The notes: generated by a model not told the origin, from the sequence alone. Positions 26,853 to 36,044 are shown, counted from the stretch's first letter. The stretch is DNA of 64,000 nt from Spongiactinospora rosea (GCF_003315795.1 NZ_QMEY01000002.1:558001-622000), one strand, 5' to 3'. Translations and numbers: made by a program.

Positions 26853-27040
26853 CCGCTTGCGTTCCGGCCCCGGCAGAGCCGGGGTCACCGGGACCGACGG
26901 TGGTCCGGCACCAGTGGCACAGGCGCGGCGTTTCCTGAGGCCCGTGCTGTGCGCGACACTCGGCGCGTCATGACCGGCACTGCCAGAATCCGGCCAAGCG
27001 GCTACAGAGCGCTACTGACACTTTCTTGTCGCGGCGGTTG
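26853..27040. mobile_element. IS21-like terminal repeats, remnant
   Basis: Two direct repeats matching TGNCANTTTCTTGTCGC lie at 27016-27032 and 27039-27055, 23 nt apart. Multiple short repeats with a TG(A/T)CA start are typical of IS21-family ends. No transposase gene or second end is visible, so it is a scar or solo end. The preceding bases 26853-27015 hold nothing I can assign. Confidence 0.35.
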
Positions 27041-27460
27041 TCAGTTTCTTGTCGCTTGGTCCCTCTTCCACAACCTCCACGTTTTGCCTGGGCACGGTGG
27101 AAGGCCGGCCCGAGGCGACCAGCGCCGTCCACTGTCCAGCGGGCCCCTCTTTGCCGGCACGTACTCGAAGGCCGCCCACCCCGCCACGACATGGCCGCCG
27201 CCCACCGCCCGACAGGGCCGCGGAACCCGAAACTTATCCGAGGCGGGCAATCCCCCCAGCGCCCCGGCGCAGTACTCGGCCTCCTCCACCGTCCCCACGC
27301 GCTTCACCACCGCATCCCCGACCCGGAAGCTCTCCCCCTGCCCCCGTCCAGCGCCCGGACGTCCCCCACCAGCCCGAACCCCGCCGGCACCTCCTCCGAA
27401 GGCCCACCCACCGGATTCACCCGGCCTCCCTTGACCCCACACCATTCTCGGCAAAAGCAC
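27041..27460 (-). pseudogene. Truncated phosphotransferase (aminoglycoside-phosphotransferase-like) remnant
   Basis: The 139-codon frame starts like an actinomycete APH-fold kinase: a glycine-rich lead, then GESFRVGDAVVKRVGTVEEA, FRVPRPCRAVGGGHVVAGWA and AFEYVPAKRG, i.e. nucleotide-loop strands and the catalytic-lysine strand (VVKRV). The remaining C-lobe with the catalytic HGD motif is absent; the frame runs into the inverted repeat at 27067-27091 and stops. I infer truncation by insertion or deletion at that repeat. Confidence 0.5.
27067..27091 (-). repeat. 25-nt inverted repeat, right copy
   Basis: Exact reverse complement of 25239-25263. It lies 11 nt after the IS21-like direct repeats and at the point where the phosphotransferase remnant loses family similarity. 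Confidence 0.7.
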
Positions 27461-27463
27461 TGA

Positions 27464-27490
27464 AAGGCGAACGCCAGAGGCGTTCGCCTT
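27464..27490 (-). terminator. Hairpin terminator downstream of the four-repeat secreted protein gene
   Basis: A perfect 12-bp stem, AAGGCGAACGCC / GGCGTTCGCCTT, with a 3-nt loop. It lies 51 nt past the stop of the minus-strand gene at 27541, and a T-rich stretch (TTTCAGTGCTTTT) follows in that direction. Confidence 0.65.
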
Positions 27491-27540
27491 ATTGATTCAG
27501 CGCGTTCCGGTATTGATTATTCTATCGCGGGCCATAAAAC

Positions 27541-28449
27541 TCAGCCGGGCGGGAAGTTGCCGTTCTTGGCCACCGGGACCGCGAGCTGGCTGCGGCCGAG
27601 GAGGGTGGCGCGCTCGACGGGGAGGCCGCGCAGGACCGGGTTGATGTGCCGCAGGGTGAGCGGCAGGTTCTGGATGGCCGTGCCGGAGGCCAGGTCGTAC
27701 TTCTCCAGGTCGATCCACTGGATGACGCGCAGCAGCTCATCCGGGATCTCGTCGCCCTTCTTCTGGACGGGGACGCAGAGCTGGCGGGCGTCGGTGACGC
27801 GGACGTCACGCGGGCGGATCGCGCGGGCCACGACCGGGTTGAGCTGGGTGAGGCTGAGCGCCCGGTTCATCGGCGTGTTCGGGGTGATCGCGTAGCAGGC
27901 CAGGTCGATGTGCGAGATGAACTCCAGCGCCTCCTTGCTGGGCGGCACGGTGTCGTTCTTCAGCACCGGCACGCAGAGCTGTTGCAGCGCGCCCACGGCC
28001 ACCTGCTGCCGGCCGAGGTCGGCGAGCACCGGGTTGAGCTGGCTCAGCACGAGCGACGTGTTGAGCGCCGCGCCGATGGTCCGGTAGCAGGCCAGGTCGG
28101 TGAAGCTGATGAATTCGAGGACGCTCTTCGGCGGGATGACCTGGTTCTTGGCGACCGGGGTGCACAGTTGCTCACGCGGGCCGAGAGCGACGGTCTGGCT
28201 CGGCTGCTTGGCGAGCACCGGGTTGAGGTGGCTGATGGTGACCTTCGGGGCCCCCGGCGGCTGGTAGGGGTCGGTGGCGAAGCACTCCAGGTCCAGGTAG
28301 GAGACGTACTCCTTGGGCGATGGAACGGCGACGGCGGTGGCGGGCGGGGTCACCAGGAATAGCACGGCGAGTAATGCGACGGCGGCGGACACGAGGCGGT
28401 GGATCGCCGATAATCCACGCCTGCGGATTGCGGTGGCGGATCGGTCCAC
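27541..28449 (-). CDS. Secreted protein of four tandem repeats, unknown function
   Basis: A 302-residue protein with a long signal segment (LVSAAVALLAVLFLV) and then four repeats of about 60 residues with the consensus F-I-x-x-x-D-L-x-C-Y ... L-x-x-x-x-L-N-P-V-L ... Q-L-C-V-P-V-x-K-N ... P-P. Repeats 1-3 each have two cysteines that could pair; in repeat 4 both are replaced (EKY and QLA). Such repeats occur in secreted proteins annotated, as far as I recall, as DUF7450-like. The GTG at 28449 is preferred (GGAG 6 nt upstream); the frame stays open to 28521. Confidence 0.75.
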   Translation of the reverse strand: MDRSATAIRRRGLSAIHRLVSAAVALLAVLFLVTPPATAVAVPSPKEYVSYLDLECFATDPYQPPGAPKVTISHLNPVLAKQPSQTVALGPREQLCTPVAKNQVIPPKSVLEFISFTDLACYRTIGAALNTSLVLSQLNPVLADLGRQQVAVGALQQLCVPVLKNDTVPPSKEALEFISHIDLACYAITPNTPMNRALSLTQLNPVVARAIRPRDVRVTDARQLCVPVQKKGDEIPDELLRVIQWIDLEKYDLASGTAIQNLPLTLRHINPVLRGLPVERATLLGRSQLAVPVAKNGNFPPG

Positions 28450-28630
28450 GAAGGGCTCCAAACGTGGGGGGTGCGGGGTCTCCTGTTCACAGAGTGTGTT
28501 CCGCCGTGGCCGTTCTGACAATATCGGTGTCCGCTTTTTGTCGCGCGCATTTCCAGCGTTTGAACAACCCTGGTCGCGCGGCAGGGTGTAGGCATTCCAG
28601 GCCGACCGATCCGGGAAACTCCGCCGATCG

Positions 28631-29200
28631 TCAGCGCCGCCGGGCGAGATCGCGGGCGACGCGTTCGATCAGGGGCTTGATGCGGCGCGGGATACGGCGG
28701 CGCAGGACCGTTTCGGTACGGCTGCGGATCACGCCGGGGACGGCCAGGATCCGCTGGATCACCTCCTCCAGGTTCTCCGGCCCGGTGGACACCACCTGGC
28801 AGAGCAGGTCGCTGTCTCCGGCGATCGAGTCGGCCTCGATGACCTCGGGGATGGCGGCCAGGTGCTCGGTGACCTGGTCGAGCACGCCCTGGGAGAGGTT
28901 CAGCCGCATGTACGCGAACCCGGGGAAGCCCATCGCCGCCGGGGAGATCGTCGGCGCGTAATCGGCGATCACCCCGATCCGGGCCATCTTGTCCAGCCGG
29001 GCCTGCACGGTGCCCCTGGCCACGCCGAGCAGGCGGGCGTACTCCCGCACCCCGGCCCGGGGCCGGTCGATGGCGAGGTTCAAGATCGACAGGTCCAGCT
29101 CGTCGAGGGCGTCAGGCATGGCCAGTTGCCCGGTCGCGGCGGGACGGATGAAGGGGAGATCGAGCCATTGGCCCACCTTATCCGCTAACTCTTGCGCCAT
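28631..29200 (-). CDS. Lrp/AsnC-family transcriptional regulator
   Basis: A 189-residue protein with an N-terminal HTH (DELDLSILNLAIDRPRAGVREYARLLGVARGTVQARLDKM) and a C-terminal RAM (ACT-like) ligand domain (GDSDLLCQVVSTGPENLEEVI). It is divergent from the indolepyruvate oxidoreductase gene with only 54 nt between starts, so it is the obvious regulator of that gene, probably responding to an amino acid or oxoacid. A basic C-terminal tail (RRRIPRRIKP) extends beyond the usual length. Confidence 0.9.
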   Translation of the reverse strand: MAQELADKVGQWLDLPFIRPAATGQLAMPDALDELDLSILNLAIDRPRAGVREYARLLGVARGTVQARLDKMARIGVIADYAPTISPAAMGFPGFAYMRLNLSQGVLDQVTEHLAAIPEVIEADSIAGDSDLLCQVVSTGPENLEEVIQRILAVPGVIRSRTETVLRRRIPRRIKPLIERVARDLARRR

Positions 29201-29254
29201 CAGCCGCCGAATGCCCTAAATGGGTGCACAGTCGGCATACGAAAGCGGGCCGAA

Positions 29255-32200
29255 ATGGCGATTTCCAGCGACCGATATGTCGCCACAGCGGGTCGGATCC
29301 AACTGACCGGCATCCAGGCGCTCGCGCGCCTGCCGATCGACCAGCACCGCCGCGACACCGCGGCGGGACTGCGGGTCGGCACGTTCGTGTCCGGCTACGA
29401 GGGGTCCCCGCTGGCCGGGTACGACCTCGAACTCGGCCGCATGCGCGAACTCCTGACCGCCAGCGACGTCACGTTCGTCCCCGGGCTCAACGAGGAGTCC
29501 GCGGCCACGGCGGTGCAGGGCAGCCAGCTCGCCGGGACGTTCGAGGACAGCACCCGGGACGGCGTGCTCGGCATCTGGTACGGCAAGGCGCCCGGCCTGG
29601 ACCGCGCCACGGACGCGCTGCGGCACGGCAACCTGATGGGCGCGCACCCGAACGGCGGCGTACTGCTGCTGGTCGGGGACGACCCCGGCGCCAAGTCCTC
29701 CAGCGTGCCCTGCTCCTCGGACTTCGCCTTCGCCGACCTGGCGACGCCCTTCCTCTACCCCGCCGACAGCGGCGATGTCCTGGACCTCGGCCTGCACGCC
29801 GTCGAACTGTCCCGCGCCTCGGGCCTGTGGACCGGGCTGAAGATCGTGACCGCCGTCGCCGACGGCTCCTCCACCGTCGATCTGGCCGCCGACCGGCCGC
29901 TCCCGCTGCTGCCCGACGGCGCCGGGAAGCACGTCCCCACCGCCCGCCTGCTCCAGCCCATGCTCGGCCCGCTGGAACGCGACCTGGTCACCAACCGGCT
30001 GCGGATCGCGCGCGAGTACGCGCGGCTCAACGGCCTGAACCGGATCACCGGCCGGGGCCGCGCCGACCGGCTCGGCATCGTCGCCGCCGGACGTACCTGG
30101 CTCGGCCTGCTCTCCGCGCTGGAACGGCTGGGCATCGCCGAATCGGACCTGGCCGAGTCGCCGCTGCGGCTGCTCAAGGTCGGCATGCCGTTCCCGCTGG
30201 AGGACACGATCGTCCGCGAGTTCGCCGAGGGCCTGGAAGAGATCCTGGTCATCGAGGAGAAGCGGTCGTTCCTGGAAAGCGCCGTCCGCGACATCCTGTA
30301 CGGCACGGCCGCCGCGCCCGTGCTCACCGGCAAGACCGAGCCCGGCGGCGCGGAGCTGATCCCGGCGTACGGCGAGCTGGACGTGGACGCGATCACCCCG
30401 AGGCTGCGCCGCCGCCTGACCGCCCACGGCATCGCCACCAAGGACCTTCCATCCCGCCGGATCGAGCTGCCGCTGGTCGCCCGCACGCCGTACTTCTGCT
30501 CCGGCTGCCCGCACAACACCTCCACCAAGCCGCTGGAAGGCTCCCTGGTCGGCGGCGGCATCGGCTGTCACGCGATGGTGCTGCTGATGGACGAGGCCCA
30601 GGTCGGCACGGTGACCGGCCTGTCCCAGATGGGCGGCGAAGGACTCCAGTGGATCGGCATGGCCCCCTTCCTCGGCCGCGACCACTACGTCCAGAACCTC
30701 GGCGACGGCACGTTCGACCACTCCGGCTCGCTGGCGGTACGGGCCGCGGTCGCGGCGGGCGTCAACATCACCTACAAGCTGCTCTACAACTCGGCCGTGG
30801 CGATGACCGGCGGTCAGCAGGCGGTCGGCGGCATGGGCGTGCCGCAGATCGTGGACATCCTGCTCGCCGAGGGCGTGGCCAGGGTGATCGTGACCACCGA
30901 GGACACTGCCAGGTACCGGGGCGTCCGGCTGCCGCGCGGCGTCGCCGTCTGGGACCGCTCCCGGATCGCGCATGCGCAGGAGGTGCTGGCCGCCACCCCC
31001 GGCGTGACCGTGCTGCTGCACGACCAGGAGTGCGCGACCGAGCAGCGGCGCAGGCGCAAGCGCGACAAGTCGCCCAAACCGGAGACCCGGATCTTCATCA
31101 ACGAGCGGGTGTGCGAGGGCTGCGGCGACTGCGGCCGTAAGTCCAACTGCCTGTCGGTCCAGCCGGTGGAGACCGAGTTCGGCCGCAAGACGGCCGTCCA
31201 CCAGGGCTCCTGCAACCTCGACCACAGTTGCCTTTCCGGCGACTGCCCGGCGTTCATGTCCGTCCAGGTCCCGGCCGGTACGCGGCCGAAGGGACGGCCC
31301 GGGGCCACCGACGTGAACGACCTGCCGGACCCGGAGGGCGTGGTGTCCGGCGCGGAGTTCGGCGTCCGGCTGACCGGCATCGGCGGCACGGGCGTCGTCA
31401 CCGCCTCCCAGATCCTGGCGACGGCCGGGCTCATCGCCGGATGGGACGTACGGTCCCTGGACCAGACCGGCCTCGCGCAGAAGGGCGGCGCGGTCGTCTC
31501 CGACGTACGCCTCCGCCGGGCACGGCCGGGCGGCGGGTCCAACAAGCTGGCCGCCGGGGAGTGCGACCTCTACCTGGGCTGCGACCTGCTGGTGGCGGCC
31601 GACCCCGGCAACCTGGCCGTGACCTCCCCGGACCGGACGTTCGCGGTGGTCTCGACCTCGCGCGTGCCGACCGGCCGCATGGTCAGCGACCCCGCCGCCA
31701 CCTTCCCCTCGGTGCCGGACACCACGGCCGCCGTCATGGACCAGGTGCGCGCGGGCCACGCGCTGGACGCCCGGGAACTGTCCGCCCGCCTCTTCGGCGA
31801 CGACCAGTACGCGAACCTGCTGATGATCGGCGTGGCCTTCCAGTCGGGCGCGCTGCCGCTGCCCGCCGCCGCCATCGAGGACGCCATCACCGGCAACGGG
31901 GTGGCCGTGGCGGTGAACCTGCGGGCGTTCCGGGCCGGACGGCGGTACGTCGCGGACCCGGCCGCGTTCGCCACCGAGGACACCGCGGAAGAGCCGCCCG
32001 GACTCGACCGCGTGCTGCGCATCCGCGTCGCCGAGCTGACCGCCTACCAGAACGCGGCCTACGCCGCCCGCTACCTGGCCGCCGTCGAGAACGTCCGCCG
32101 CCGCGAGACCGCCGCCTTCCCCGGATCGACGGCGCTCACCGAGGCCGTGGCGCGCAACCTGCACAAGCTGATGGCCTACAAGGACGAGTACGAGGTCGCC

Positions 32201-32638
32201 AGGCTCTGCCTCGACCCCACGGTCTCGGCCCAGGTCACCGAGCTGTTCGGCGACGAGGCCCGCGCCTCCTGGCACCTGCACCCGCCGCTGCTGCGCGGCA
32301 TGGGCCTGTCCCGCAAGCTCAAGCTGGGCGGCTGGTTCCGGCCGGGCTTCCAGGTGCTGTACGCGATGCGCCGCCTGCGTGGCACCGCGCTCGACCCGTT
32401 CGGCCGGGCGAAGGTCCGGGTCATCGAGCGCGAACTGGTCCGCGAGTACCTGGACCTGATCGACGCGCTCACCCGGCACCTCGACGAGCGGACCTTCGAC
32501 GCCGCCGTGGAGATCGCCGGCCTGCCGGACATGATCCGCGGCTACGAGGACGTGAAGCTGGGCAACATCGAGCGCTACCACGAGAAACTGGCCACCCTCC
32601 GCGCGGACCTGACCGGACGAGCCGCGATGACCAGCTAG
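29255..32638 (+). CDS. Indolepyruvate (2-oxoacid):ferredoxin oxidoreductase, fused alpha/gamma subunits
   Basis: A 1127-residue fusion with the domain order of the actinobacterial single-chain enzyme: N-terminal pyrimidine/TPP half (VSGYEGSPLAGYD, GLNEESAATAVQGSQLAG), a TPP-binding half (CSGCPHNTSTKP, GGIGCHAM, LGDGTFDHSGSLAVR), a Cys-rich 4Fe-4S segment (VCEGCGDCGRKSNC ... SCNLDHSCLSGDC) and the C-terminal gamma domain (GIGGTGVVTASQI). It decarboxylates aryl or branched 2-oxoacids to acyl-CoA and reduced ferredoxin. The start is the ATG at 29255; an in-frame GTG further upstream is unlikely. It is regulated by the divergent Lrp. Confidence 0.93.
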   Translation: MAISSDRYVATAGRIQLTGIQALARLPIDQHRRDTAAGLRVGTFVSGYEGSPLAGYDLELGRMRELLTASDVTFVPGLNEESAATAVQGSQLAGTFEDSTRDGVLGIWYGKAPGLDRATDALRHGNLMGAHPNGGVLLLVGDDPGAKSSSVPCSSDFAFADLATPFLYPADSGDVLDLGLHAVELSRASGLWTGLKIVTAVADGSSTVDLAADRPLPLLPDGAGKHVPTARLLQPMLGPLERDLVTNRLRIAREYARLNGLNRITGRGRADRLGIVAAGRTWLGLLSALERLGIAESDLAESPLRLLKVGMPFPLEDTIVREFAEGLEEILVIEEKRSFLESAVRDILYGTAAAPVLTGKTEPGGAELIPAYGELDVDAITPRLRRRLTAHGIATKDLPSRRIELPLVARTPYFCSGCPHNTSTKPLEGSLVGGGIGCHAMVLLMDEAQVGTVTGLSQMGGEGLQWIGMAPFLGRDHYVQNLGDGTFDHSGSLAVRAAVAAGVNITYKLLYNSAVAMTGGQQAVGGMGVPQIVDILLAEGVARVIVTTEDTARYRGVRLPRGVAVWDRSRIAHAQEVLAATPGVTVLLHDQECATEQRRRRKRDKSPKPETRIFINERVCEGCGDCGRKSNCLSVQPVETEFGRKTAVHQGSCNLDHSCLSGDCPAFMSVQVPAGTRPKGRPGATDVNDLPDPEGVVSGAEFGVRLTGIGGTGVVTASQILATAGLIAGWDVRSLDQTGLAQKGGAVVSDVRLRRARPGGGSNKLAAGECDLYLGCDLLVAADPGNLAVTSPDRTFAVVSTSRVPTGRMVSDPAATFPSVPDTTAAVMDQVRAGHALDARELSARLFGDDQYANLLMIGVAFQSGALPLPAAAIEDAITGNGVAVAVNLRAFRAGRRYVADPAAFATEDTAEEPPGLDRVLRIRVAELTAYQNAAYAARYLAAVENVRRRETAAFPGSTALTEAVARNLHKLMAYKDEYEVARLCLDPTVSAQVTELFGDEARASWHLHPPLLRGMGLSRKLKLGGWFRPGFQVLYAMRRLRGTALDPFGRAKVRVIERELVREYLDLIDALTRHLDERTFDAAVEIAGLPDMIRGYEDVKLGNIERYHEKLATLRADLTGRAAMTS

Positions 32639-32974
32639 CCCCCACCCACCGGCACGGCAGGGAGGCAAGAGTGACCTTGCCTCGATCACAGGCCGACACG
32701 AACCGGCCGGGCCAAGGAACCACCGTGTTCCGCAAGAAGTCCGGGCAGTGCCCGCATACCCAAGCAGGCCGCCCCGCCAACAACCCCTGATCGACCGGCC
32801 TCGGTACGGCGGCGGCCCGATGGCCTTCGCTTCGCCTGGCCCCCGCCCTCCCCCGCCGGAGAAGTCGCCTTCCAGGGCCCTTCGGCACGACGCGCGAAGC
32901 AGCCACTCCACTCATCCCGCTCTCCTTTGCGCCGGGCTCCTCCACGAACTGCTCGGGCGAGCCCGCCGTACGCG
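32639..32974. other. Intergenic gap, nothing assigned
   Basis: Between the oxidoreductase stop and the convergent SDR stop I find no frame that looks coding and no clear hairpin with a U-tract. Confidence 0.4.
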
Positions 32975-33844
32975 CTACAGCGCCAGAAAGGCGGCCACTC
33001 CCATGTCGGCGCTCACGGCCCGGGCGGCTTCGGTCGCGGCGGTGTTGACCGACCGGATCGCGTCGCGCTGCGAGGCGGGCGCGACGACCGTACGCAGCGG
33101 GCGCTCACCGGCGGGCGACTCGACCAGGGCGACGATCGCGTCGGAGACCACCCGAGGGTCCGCCGGAGCCTGCGTCTGCCGTTCGGAAAGCGCGGCGACG
33201 AAGCCGCCGAACCCCTCGGCGTAAGCCCCCATCCGCGCCGCGTCGGCCGGCATGACGGCGTTGACGCCGATGTTGGTCGAATGCGGGGCCGCGTCGACGA
33301 TCACCGACTCGACGCCGAAGGGCGCCAGTTCGTGGTGCCACGCCTCGGTCAGGCCGGCGAGCGCGGCCTTGCTCGCCGCGTACAGCCCGGAGTACGGGAT
33401 CGTGACCCGGCTCGACGTCGAGCCGACCTGGATCAGCACGCCGCTGCCCTGTCGGCGCAGCCATGGCAGCGCGGCCCGGCTCACCCGCAGCGCGCCGAAG
33501 ACGTTCACGTCGAACTGGCGCTGCGCCTCCTCTGCGGTGAACGCCTCCACCGGCCCGGGAAAGATCATGCCCGCGTTGTTCACCACCGCGTCGATCCGGC
33601 CGGCCGCGTCGATCACGGCGGCGACCGCGCGGTCGGCCGACGCCTGGTCGGTCACGTCCAGCTCGACGACCCGCAGATCGATCGCCTCGGCCGCGGCGAT
33701 CGCGGCCAGCTCGGCAGCGGCCTTCTCGTTGCGCCCGCCGATGTCGCGGAGCCCGGCGAAGACCTGATGGCCCCGCCGTGCCAGTGCTTCCACGGTCAAA
33801 CGGCCGAAGCCCGTGCTGGCACCTGAGGCCAGGGCAACCGTCAT
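32975..33844 (-). CDS. Short-chain dehydrogenase/reductase (classical SDR)
   Basis: A 289-residue SDR with the cofactor loop TVALASGASTGFGR, NNAG (VVNNAGMIF), the catalytic Ser in IQVGSTSS and the YxxxK motif (YAASK). It oxidises or reduces an unknown alcohol/ketone with NAD(P). The ATG at 33844 follows GGAGAC. Its promoter region, shared with a divergent TetR gene, carries strong palindromes, so it is very likely the regulated target. Confidence 0.9.
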   Translation of the reverse strand: MTVALASGASTGFGRLTVEALARRGHQVFAGLRDIGGRNEKAAAELAAIAAAEAIDLRVVELDVTDQASADRAVAAVIDAAGRIDAVVNNAGMIFPGPVEAFTAEEAQRQFDVNVFGALRVSRAALPWLRRQGSGVLIQVGSTSSRVTIPYSGLYAASKAALAGLTEAWHHELAPFGVESVIVDAAPHSTNIGVNAVMPADAARMGAYAEGFGGFVAALSERQTQAPADPRVVSDAIVALVESPAGERPLRTVVAPASQRDAIRSVNTAATEAARAVSADMGVAAFLAL

Positions 33845-33865
33845 GATGTCTCCTCGCTCCAAAGT

Positions 33866-33948
33866 GGGGTGGGTCCCCGTTTCCATGGAAGTACGATATG
33901 GGGTGGCACCCCGGTTGGCAAACGAAAGCGGGGTGCCACCCCATATCG
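33866..33948. promoter_or_regulatory. TetR operator region with two perfect and one degenerate palindrome
   Basis: CGATATGGGGTGGCACCCCG (33894-33913) and its exact reverse complement (33929-33948) are separated by 15 nt. Each contains the palindrome GGGGTG-G/C-CACCCC. A third, imperfect copy, GGGGTGGGTCCCC, lies at 33866-33878 near the SDR start. The array sits between divergent SDR and TetR genes and is the probable binding site of the TetR protein. Confidence 0.8.
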
Positions 33949-33963
33949 CGAAAGGGGCTCTGC

Positions 33964-34539
33964 GTGGCATCGGAACGGCCCAGGCGGGCAGACGCACGGC
34001 GCAACTACGACCGGATCGTGGCCGCGGCCGAGGCCGAGATCGCCCACCACGGCGCGGACGCGTCACTGGAGGAGATCGCCCGCCGCGCGGGCGTCGGCTC
34101 CGCGACCCTGCACCGGCATTTCCCCTCCCGCCAGTCCCTGCTCGAAGCGGTGTTCCACGACCGGGTCGAGGTGCTGTGCGCCCAGGCACGAAAGATGCGC
34201 GAGAGACCGGACGCGGGGGACGCGCTCACGGAGTGGCTGCAGGCGGTCGCGGTCTACGGGGCGACCACGCGCGGCCTGGCCCGCTCCCTGCTCGGCGGCG
34301 GCCGTGAAGCGGACCCGCCACCGGACAGCACCTGCGAGGCGATGCTGGTCGACGCGGGCGGCGAACTCCTGCTCCGGGCCGCCGACGCCGAAGCGGTACG
34401 CCCCGACGTGTCGATCATCGACCTGCTGACCCTGGTCAACGCGATATCACTGGCCACCGAGAGCAGCCCCAACGCGGCCGACGAGGCCGCCCGCCTGCTC
34501 CACCTCGCCATCGAGGGCGTCCGAACGACAACCGGCTGA
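33964..34539 (+). CDS. TetR-family transcriptional regulator
   Basis: A 191-residue protein with a TetR HTH (ADARRNYDRIVAAAEAEI ... VGSATLHRHFPSRQSLLEAVF) and a helical C-terminal domain. The GTG at 33964 is preferred because GAAAGGGG precedes it; a longer frame from 33898 would translate the operator itself. It is divergent from the SDR gene and probably represses it and itself. Confidence 0.88.
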   Translation: MASERPRRADARRNYDRIVAAAEAEIAHHGADASLEEIARRAGVGSATLHRHFPSRQSLLEAVFHDRVEVLCAQARKMRERPDAGDALTEWLQAVAVYGATTRGLARSLLGGGREADPPPDSTCEAMLVDAGGELLLRAADAEAVRPDVSIIDLLTLVNAISLATESSPNAADEAARLLHLAIEGVRTTTG

Positions 34540-34895
34540 CCGCGCACGCCTGCCCCGCCTCCGACGCCAACGGGAGCCTGAACGGCACGGCCCCGCTTCG
34601 CCCGATGCCGGTGTTCCTCGTGTACGGGTCGTGGTCACACCCGGCCCGAAATTCCCACTGAGCAGGTACGGCGCGACGGCGGGTCGCTCGGCGAGCCAGG
34701 CCAGGCACATCCCCGTACGCGGGAGGCTTGGGTATGGCCGCGTACGCCATAGTCTCGTCCGTCCCCCACGGACTGGCCACACCCGGCAGGGCGCAACCCG
34801 AGGCTCGCATAGGAACAATGGCGAAGCCCGATACCGGAAAGCCTCCGAGCATCAGGGAGGGCCGATTGGCGGGACGCGTTCCAACGGGATGGCCA
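34540..34895. other. Intergenic gap, nothing assigned
   Basis: The gap lies between the TetR stop and the convergent stop of the XRE regulator. I see no convincing gene or strong terminator in it. Confidence 0.4.
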
Positions 34896-36044
34896 CTACC
34901 GCAGGCGTTCGCCCAGTTCGATCACAGCGGGCAGATCCAGCCATTGCCCGGCCAGACGGGAATGCAATCGCCGCAGATCGGCGAGCAATCGGCCCGCATC
35001 GGTCGCTCGGGCGATTTCGACCGCTTCGGCGCTGACACGACAGGCGCTCTCAGGGTCGCCTTCCCTCGCATGCGCAGTGGCCAGCCGGGAGACGTACCAT
35101 CCGACCCACTCCGACCGCCGAATGTCGCCAGGGACGGCCGCGAGACCTGTCAAAAGCAGATCGATTGCCGCTGTGTGACGCCCGAGAATGCTGTACGCCA
35201 ATCCTCGCTGCATCTGCAAAAAGTGGGGATCGAAGAAATAGATCCAATCCGGCTCATCCTCGGGATGATCTGCGGCGGCCCATGCCAGAACTTCGGCCTG
35301 ATCGAGACGCCTCTCCGTCTCCTCGTAATCGCCGGTGATCGCGTATCCTCGGGCGGCCTGCTGCCGGGCAAGGGATCTCACACCACGACTCGCACCCCGT
35401 CGGCTCGCCGCTTCCGACAGGCTGATCATCTGGCTTGTCTTCCCGGACATCCAGGCAAGATGTCCCTTCATGTTCAGCGCTGTTCCGATCATGTCGTGAT
35501 CGTTGGCCTCGGTCGCCCACTCAAGAGCGATGCCGTACCAGTGATTGGCGTCGGAGAGACGCCCGGCGTTCGCGTTGAGCCATCCAGCGAACTGGGCCCA
35601 TTGGGAACCGATATCAACGACGGACGTACGTATCGGCCCTCGCGCTTCGGCCAAAAGGGTTCCGATCACCGCGAGCTGCGCACTCACGGGCTCGACCAAA
35701 GGCCCAGAACCAATCGAGTCCTCCGCACGGCGTTGCGCGGCGAGAACGGCCGCGAGCGAATCGACCACTGCGACATCAAGGCATCTGCGCGGCTCTCTGG
35801 CAGCCGCTATGAGGCGTTCCTCGTCTTCAAGGCCGATCTTTTCCCGGCTGCCGAATTCCGTCCAGAGAACGGATCCCGAACGTTCGGCGGGGCGCGCTCT
35901 GGCAGCGGCATCGATCAGTTCATGCTCAAGATCGCAAATATGGCTCTTGCCGCAGTTGGCCCGCGCGGCGACAGCGCGTAGCGAGAGATCGCCCCGCAGT
36001 CTCCGAAGCACCTGTCCGAAGGTCTCCTCTGTCTCCCGCCGCAT
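34896..36044 (-). CDS. XRE-family regulator with TPR-like C-terminal region and a shortened HTH
   Basis: A 382-residue protein of the actinomycete XRE/TPR class: TFGQVLRRLRGDLSLRAVAARANCGKSHICDLE at the N-terminus and a long helical-repeat region (GNLNMKGHLAWMSG-type, ARGYAITGDYEETERRLDQAE, GLAYSILGRHTAAIDLL). In relatives the DLE is followed by about 20 residues (NGRR-P-T ... LDxALGA) completing the DNA-binding domain; here DLE runs straight into HELIDAAARARP, suggesting an in-frame loss. AAGGAG lies 6 nt before the ATG. DNA binding may therefore be weak or lost. Confidence 0.78.
   Translation of the reverse strand: MRRETEETFGQVLRRLRGDLSLRAVAARANCGKSHICDLEHELIDAAARARPAERSGSVLWTEFGSREKIGLEDEERLIAAAREPRRCLDVAVVDSLAAVLAAQRRAEDSIGSGPLVEPVSAQLAVIGTLLAEARGPIRTSVVDIGSQWAQFAGWLNANAGRLSDANHWYGIALEWATEANDHDMIGTALNMKGHLAWMSGKTSQMISLSEAASRRGASRGVRSLARQQAARGYAITGDYEETERRLDQAEVLAWAAADHPEDEPDWIYFFDPHFLQMQRGLAYSILGRHTAAIDLLLTGLAAVPGDIRRSEWVGWYVSRLATAHAREGDPESACRVSAEAVEIARATDAGRLLADLRRLHSRLAGQWLDLPAVIELGERLR

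Noticed and set aside
29216..32911. A 1231-codon minus-strand frame opposite the indolepyruvate oxidoreductase
   Set aside because: The plus-strand enzyme has complete cofactor motifs; the antisense product is compositionally biased and unrelated to any fold.
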